A stretch of 64,000 nt of DNA. Source: Sungkyunkwania multivorans. GTDB lineage: Bacteria; Bacteroidota; Bacteroidia; Flavobacteriales; Flavobacteriaceae. The notes beneath the pieces are model-generated. The model ran no database searches, was not told the origin of the DNA, and saw nothing but the letters and a program-made list of their open reading frames with translations. Below, piece by piece: positions 60,756-64,000 of this stretch (position 1 is the stretch's first letter; every line of letters begins with the position of its first letter). The stretch covers positions 71,476 through 135,475 of the forward strand of contig NZ_JBHTJH010000025.1 in assembly GCF_042675645.1 (NCBI RefSeq), read 5' to 3'. The translations under genes and the position numbers were made by a program.

Positions 60756-61310
60756 CTATTTTTTCTTGGGCGCGATGAACATGGTCATACGCTTACCTTC
60801 AAGTTTAGGCATCTGTTCTACCTTTCCAAATTCTTCTAACTCTTGCGCTAACTTTAAAAGTAGAATTTCACCTTGATCCTTGTATACGATAGAGCGTCCT
60901 TTAAAGAACACATAAGCTTTTAGCTTAGCGCCATCTTTCAGAAACTTCTCTGCATGCTTTTTCTTGAATTGATAATCGTGATCATCGGTCTGAGGCCCAA
61001 AACGAATCTCTTTGATGGTCACTTTTGTCGCTTTGGATTTCAGCTCCTTTTCGCGTTTCTTTTGCTCATAAAGGAATTTCTTGTAATCCATCACCTTACA
61101 AACAGGGGGTGTTGCATTTGGCGAAATCTCGACCAGATCCAATTCTTGCTCTTCAGCAATTTCTCTGGCCTTACTGGTTGGATAAATGCCTATCTCGACA
61201 TTATCGCCGACGAGGCGTACTTCTGGCACTCGGATCTTTTCATTGATTCTGTGCTGGTCTTCTTTAATAATTCTTGCAGGACCTCTGCTTCTTCTTCTTC
61301 GTATTGCTAT
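60756..61310 (-). CDS. infC: Translation initiation factor IF-3, apparently with an AUA start
   Basis: 184-residue initiation factor that ejects wrong starts from the 30S subunit. The N-terminal domain begins (M)AIRRRRSRGPARIIKED and reads through HRINEKIRVPEVRLVGDNVE; the C-terminal domain starts near KEIRFGPQTDDHDYQFK. On the - strand the frame has a TAA at 61316-61314, then GTC, ATA (61310-61308), GCA. No ATG, GTG or TTG occurs before the family N-terminus; the first GTG is at 61229, 27 codons in, and would remove the conserved start. So AUA is the best start. E. coli infC uses AUU, which IF-3 itself represses. It begins 15 bases after thrS. Confidence 0.85.
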   Translation of the reverse strand: MAIRRRRSRGPARIIKEDQHRINEKIRVPEVRLVGDNVEIGIYPTSKAREIAEEQELDLVEISPNATPPVCKVMDYKKFLYEQKKREKELKSKATKVTIKEIRFGPQTDDHDYQFKKKHAEKFLKDGAKLKAYVFFKGRSIVYKDQGEILLLKLAQELEEFGKVEQMPKLEGKRMTMFIAPKKK

Positions 61311-61325
61311 GACTTAAAATTTTAG

Positions 61326-63272
61326 TTAAACGTTAAAAGGTTTTAAAGTTTTGTTGATTTCTTCGTCGACCACTTTGGCAAATGCATCAACGGTAATGGT
61401 TCCAATATCTTCGCCACCATGTTTCCTAACAGAAATTGTGCCATCCAGGGCTTCTTGTTCTCCAACGATAAGCATAAATGGGATTTTATTCATTTCTGCT
61501 TCACGGATCTTTCTCCCGATGGTCTCGTTTCTGTTATCGACAAGGGCGCGAATTTCGTGATTTTCCAATAAATTTAAAACTTTTTTGGCATAATTTTCAT
61601 ACTTCTCGCTGAGAGACAATATTGTAGCTTGTTCTGGCATTAGCCATAAGGGGAAGTTTCCTCCGGTATGTTCTAACAAAATTGCTACAAAACGCTCCAT
61701 GCTTCCGAAGGGTGCTCGATGGATCATCACTGGGCGATGTAGCTCATTATCACTTCCTTTGTAATGCAGGTCAAAACGGTCGGGCAGGTTGTAGTCCACC
61801 TGTATCGTGCCCAACTGCCAACTTCTATTCAAGGCGTCCTTAACCATAAAATCCAGCTTAGGGCCGTAAAACGCAGCCTCGCCAGTTTCCACGACATAAT
61901 TCAGCCCTTTTTCATTTGCTGCCTTTATAATGGCTTGCTCAGCTTTTTCCCAATTTTCAGCATCCCCTATATATTTTTCAGGTTTTTCAGGATCCCGAAG
62001 AGATACCTGAGCGGTAAAGTCCTCAAAACCTAGTGAGCCAAAAACATAAAGCACAAGATCGATCACATTTTTAAATTCTTGGTCTAATTGATCCGGAGTA
62101 CAGAAAATATGCGCATCGTCTTGAGTAAATCCTCTTACCCTAGTTAGACCATGTAGCTCGCCGCTTTGTTCGTATCTATATACGGTGCCAAATTCAGCAA
62201 AACGCTTCGGTAATTCACGATAGCTCCAAGGTCTGCTGTTGTAGATTTCGCAGTGATGTGGACAATTCATCGGTTTCAACAAGAACTCCTCTCCTTCGGC
62301 AGGGGTGTTGATCGGCTGAAAACTGTCTTCTCCATATTTTGCATAGTGCCCAGAGGTCACATAGAGATCTTTGTTGCCTATATGCGGAGAAACCACTTGT
62401 TCGTAGCCCGCTTTCTTTTGCGCCTTTTTTAAAAAATTCTCCAGGCGCTCACGTAATGCAGCTCCTTTTGGCAACCAAAGTGGAAGTCCTTGACCTACTT
62501 TTTGAGAAAAAGTGAAAAGCTCCAATTCTTTTCCTAGTTTTCTATGGTCACGTTTTTTGGCTTCTTCCAATAATTCGAGATATTCCTTTAATTCCTTTTG
62601 TTTGGGAAACGAAATACCATAAACTCTCGTAAGCTGCTTATTATTCTCATCACCGCGCCAGTATGCGCCTGCCACGCTCATCACTTTTACGGCCTTGATC
62701 ATTCCTGTGTTGGGGATATGTCCACCGCGGCAAAGGTCGGTGAAGCTACTATGGTCACAAAAGGTTATGGTTCCATCTTCTAAGTTCTCTATAAGCTCTA
62801 CCTTATATTCATTGCCCTGCTCTTTATAAAAGTCCAATGCTTCCGCTTTGCTTACAGCGCGCATGTTGTAATCGTATTTTCCGCGAGCGATCTCAAGCAT
62901 TTTATCCTCTATCTTCTTGAAGTCTTTATCGGAAATACTTCGTTCTCCAAGATCCACATCATAATAAAAACCATTATCAATGGCAGGCCCGATGGTAAGT
63001 TTAACCCCAGGGTACAATTCTTCCAAGGCTTGCGCCAGCACGTGAGAGGTGGAGTGCCAAAAAGCCTTTTTGCCTTCGTCGTCCCTCCATGTATATAGAA
63101 CAAGACTACCATCGGTGGTCAAAGGGGTGGCGGTCTCTATGGTCTCTCCGTTAAAACTTGCCGAAATAACATTTCGTGCCAGCCCTTCGCTAATGCTTTT
63201 GGCGACTTCCATAGCAGTGATTCCGCTCTCAAATTCCTTGATGGAGCCATCTGGTAGTGTGATCTTGATCAT
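61326..63272 (-). CDS. thrS: Threonyl-tRNA synthetase
   Basis: 648-residue class II aminoacyl-tRNA synthetase that charges tRNA-Thr. Order: TGS domain at 1-61, editing/SAD domain with HSTSHVLAQALEELYPG near 75 (HxxxH), catalytic core with motif 2 and motif 3 (PMNCPHH, RGFTQDDAHIF, GSMERFVAILLEH), then an anticodon domain to the C-terminus. Normal length and order. It heads the thrS-infC-rpmI-rplT operon on the - strand. The upstream 300 bases before it also lie next to the rRNA promoters, divergently. Confidence 0.96.
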   Translation of the reverse strand: MIKITLPDGSIKEFESGITAMEVAKSISEGLARNVISASFNGETIETATPLTTDGSLVLYTWRDDEGKKAFWHSTSHVLAQALEELYPGVKLTIGPAIDNGFYYDVDLGERSISDKDFKKIEDKMLEIARGKYDYNMRAVSKAEALDFYKEQGNEYKVELIENLEDGTITFCDHSSFTDLCRGGHIPNTGMIKAVKVMSVAGAYWRGDENNKQLTRVYGISFPKQKELKEYLELLEEAKKRDHRKLGKELELFTFSQKVGQGLPLWLPKGAALRERLENFLKKAQKKAGYEQVVSPHIGNKDLYVTSGHYAKYGEDSFQPINTPAEGEEFLLKPMNCPHHCEIYNSRPWSYRELPKRFAEFGTVYRYEQSGELHGLTRVRGFTQDDAHIFCTPDQLDQEFKNVIDLVLYVFGSLGFEDFTAQVSLRDPEKPEKYIGDAENWEKAEQAIIKAANEKGLNYVVETGEAAFYGPKLDFMVKDALNRSWQLGTIQVDYNLPDRFDLHYKGSDNELHRPVMIHRAPFGSMERFVAILLEHTGGNFPLWLMPEQATILSLSEKYENYAKKVLNLLENHEIRALVDNRNETIGRKIREAEMNKIPFMLIVGEQEALDGTISVRKHGGEDIGTITVDAFAKVVDEEINKTLKPFNV

Positions 63273-63605
63273 ATATTTTTAATTGTTAAAGCTGCAAAGA
63301 TAATACGATAGTCAATCTCGTACAATATATATAGGAGTAAGTTTAAAATTATCGACCTTCGATGCTATGTTTATGATTTCAGTCGCTACTACTTTGCCTG
63401 TTTTGGTCATGCAGCAGGGTTGCTATTAATTCTTTTTCCCAAAGACTTGAGGTTGCTGGTGTTCAACCCATACCTTAAATTGAAACCAGCCTATGAAATA
63501 GATGCCGATTTTATCCGTTGGCGTCTTGATTTTTTTTTTTTCATTACGCAATCCATGCATTTTCAAGGGTTTGCATAATGTGGTAAAAAAAGTTTTGATA
63601 TAGGC
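63273..63605. other. Divergent spacer between thrS and the rRNA promoters
   Basis: About 330 bases without a convincing gene. The region just before thrS is AT-rich. The stretch 63400-63530 has a protein-like - strand frame (for example GIYFIGWFQFKVWVEHQQPQ) with no recognisable family and no complete gene. A T-run (about 13 Ts, 63528-63541) is present. Confidence 0.4.
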
Positions 63606-63636
63606 ATTGCAATAATGGAAAAGGGTGCTATATTTG
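63606..63636 (+). promoter_or_regulatory. rRNA operon promoter P1
   Basis: ATTG at 63606-63609, exactly 19 bases, TATATTTG at 63629-63636, followed by CACCCGC. This matches the Bacteroidota -33/-7 consensus except for the first base of the -33 box. Start expected near 63643. Confidence 0.75.
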
Positions 63637-63731
63637 CACCCGCAAAACGCAGGAGTGCGTTGTCTATTTAAGACATATTGGAGTGCCATTACCCAAAGAG
63701 TTATGGTGCTATAGATTTTTTTAAAAAAATC

Positions 63732-63762
63732 TTTGCGGGTTTGAAAGTTCGCCCTATATTTG
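63732..63762 (+). promoter_or_regulatory. rRNA operon promoter P2
   Basis: TTTG at 63732-63735, exactly 19 bases, TATATTTG at 63755-63762, again followed by CACCCGC. A perfect consensus match, so P1 and P2 are a tandem pair 126 bases apart sharing the words TATATTTGCACCCGC. Start expected near 63769, about 185 bases before 16S. Confidence 0.85.
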
Positions 63763-63834
63763 CACCCGCTTTCGTAATGGAGGCACATTTTAGATACGTA
63801 ATGAAAGTTCATTGACATATTGTAATGACAGGAA

Positions 63835-63863
63835 GCTAGGATTTTGATCCTAGCAGGTTTTTT
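63835..63863 (+). terminator. Terminator-like hairpin in the rRNA leader
   Basis: Perfect stem GCTAGGAT / ATCCTAGC (63835-63842, 63847-63854), loop TTTG, then AGG and six Ts (63858-63863). It lies between P2 and the 16S gene. It may be an attenuator or a processing element. Upstream is AGTTCATTGACATATTG, a leader word common in flavobacterial rRNA operons. Confidence 0.6.
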
Positions 63864-63951
63864 AAGTAAGACGAAGAGAAGAGAACACATCATCCAAATG
63901 GACGGGTATCGGCTGAGAGGTCGGCATCGGGACAGAGTTACAAAGATTCAA

Positions 63952-64000
63952 ACCATGAAGAGTTTGATCCTGGCTCAGGATGAACGCTAGCGGCAGGCCT
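63952..64000 (+). rRNA. 16S ribosomal RNA, 5' end (3' partial at the window edge)
   Basis: The universal 16S start AGAGTTTGATCCTGGCTCAG begins at 63959, followed by GATGAACGCTAGCGGCAGGC, the Bacteroidota version of the 5' region. Aligning it to position 8 of the E. coli gene puts the mature 5' end near 63952. The gene continues beyond the window. Tandem promoters P1 and P2 and a leader hairpin lie upstream. Confidence 0.95.

Noticed and set aside
63426..63893. 155-residue frame on the - strand across the thrS/rRNA spacer and rRNA leader
   Set aside because: It runs through both rRNA promoters and the leader hairpin, shows no family resemblance and is low in complexity. Better explained as a chance open frame.

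Overview
The window looks like chromosome of a flavobacterium (Bacteroidota, family Flavobacteriaceae, probably marine). Three things point there: type IX secretion (T9SS) cargo with C-terminal sorting domains and a PorV/PorQ-type barrel, TonB-dependent receptors with carboxypeptidase-regulatory-like N-termini, and promoters of the Bacteroidota type (TTTG, 19 bases, TAnnTTTG) with little Shine-Dalgarno signal. The first bases of a 16S rRNA gene at the right edge also read as Bacteroidota. I saw no insertion sequence, prophage, CRISPR array or tRNA gene.

Layout. 1-6110: end of an exopolysaccharide/O-antigen locus on the + strand (polymerase/ligase, glycosyltransferase, CapK-like adenylate-forming enzyme, methyltransferase, polyprenyl glycosylphosphotransferase). 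6090-12371: envelope biogenesis, mostly on the - strand (DUF4105, PorV2-like barrel, and a kdsD-tatC-carboxymuconolactone decarboxylase-lptB run), with pssA on +. 12458-19253: recQ, a ketopantoate reductase-like gene, a cyclophilin-FKBP fusion, a YfiT/DinB protein, a thioredoxin-GNAT pair and a small conserved protein. 19315-24122: M14 carboxypeptidase, PUR-type nucleic-acid-binding protein, ABC exporter. 24261-30348: leucine dehydrogenase, nusB, DUF1573 lipoprotein, yajC and a large TonB-dependent receptor. 30517-35311 (-): YdeI-like, DinB, a kinase/phospho-lyase fusion and pepT. 35523-42813: pyrD, a DEAD-box helicase, a Rieske-cytochrome P450 fusion, a T9SS protein, a LysE exporter, HMG-CoA lyase and an ICMT-like methyltransferase. 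42984-47653: a FecA-like receptor, guaB and an OmpH/Skp protein. 47814-52684 (+): exonuclease, FAH-family enzyme, orphan Hpt, cinA, rpmB, rpmG, a DUF4295 gene and ftsY. 52757-59919: secreted or lipid-anchored proteins (unknown protein, M48 peptidase, duplicated-domain T9SS protein, amidase, serine hydrolase). 60016-63272 (-): the thrS-infC-rpmI-rplT translation operon. 63273-64000: tandem rRNA promoters, a leader with a terminator-like hairpin, and the 16S 5' end.

The most notable points are the single-chain Rieske-P450 protein (37996-39768), the infC gene that appears to start at AUA, the kinase plus class III PLP enzyme fusion (31763-34021), a RecQ without its zinc cysteines, two copies of a nested palindromic repeat (16986-17134 and 30378-30508), and the rRNA leader. 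Most of the rest is ordinary core genome. All calls come from reading the sequence; no database search was run.
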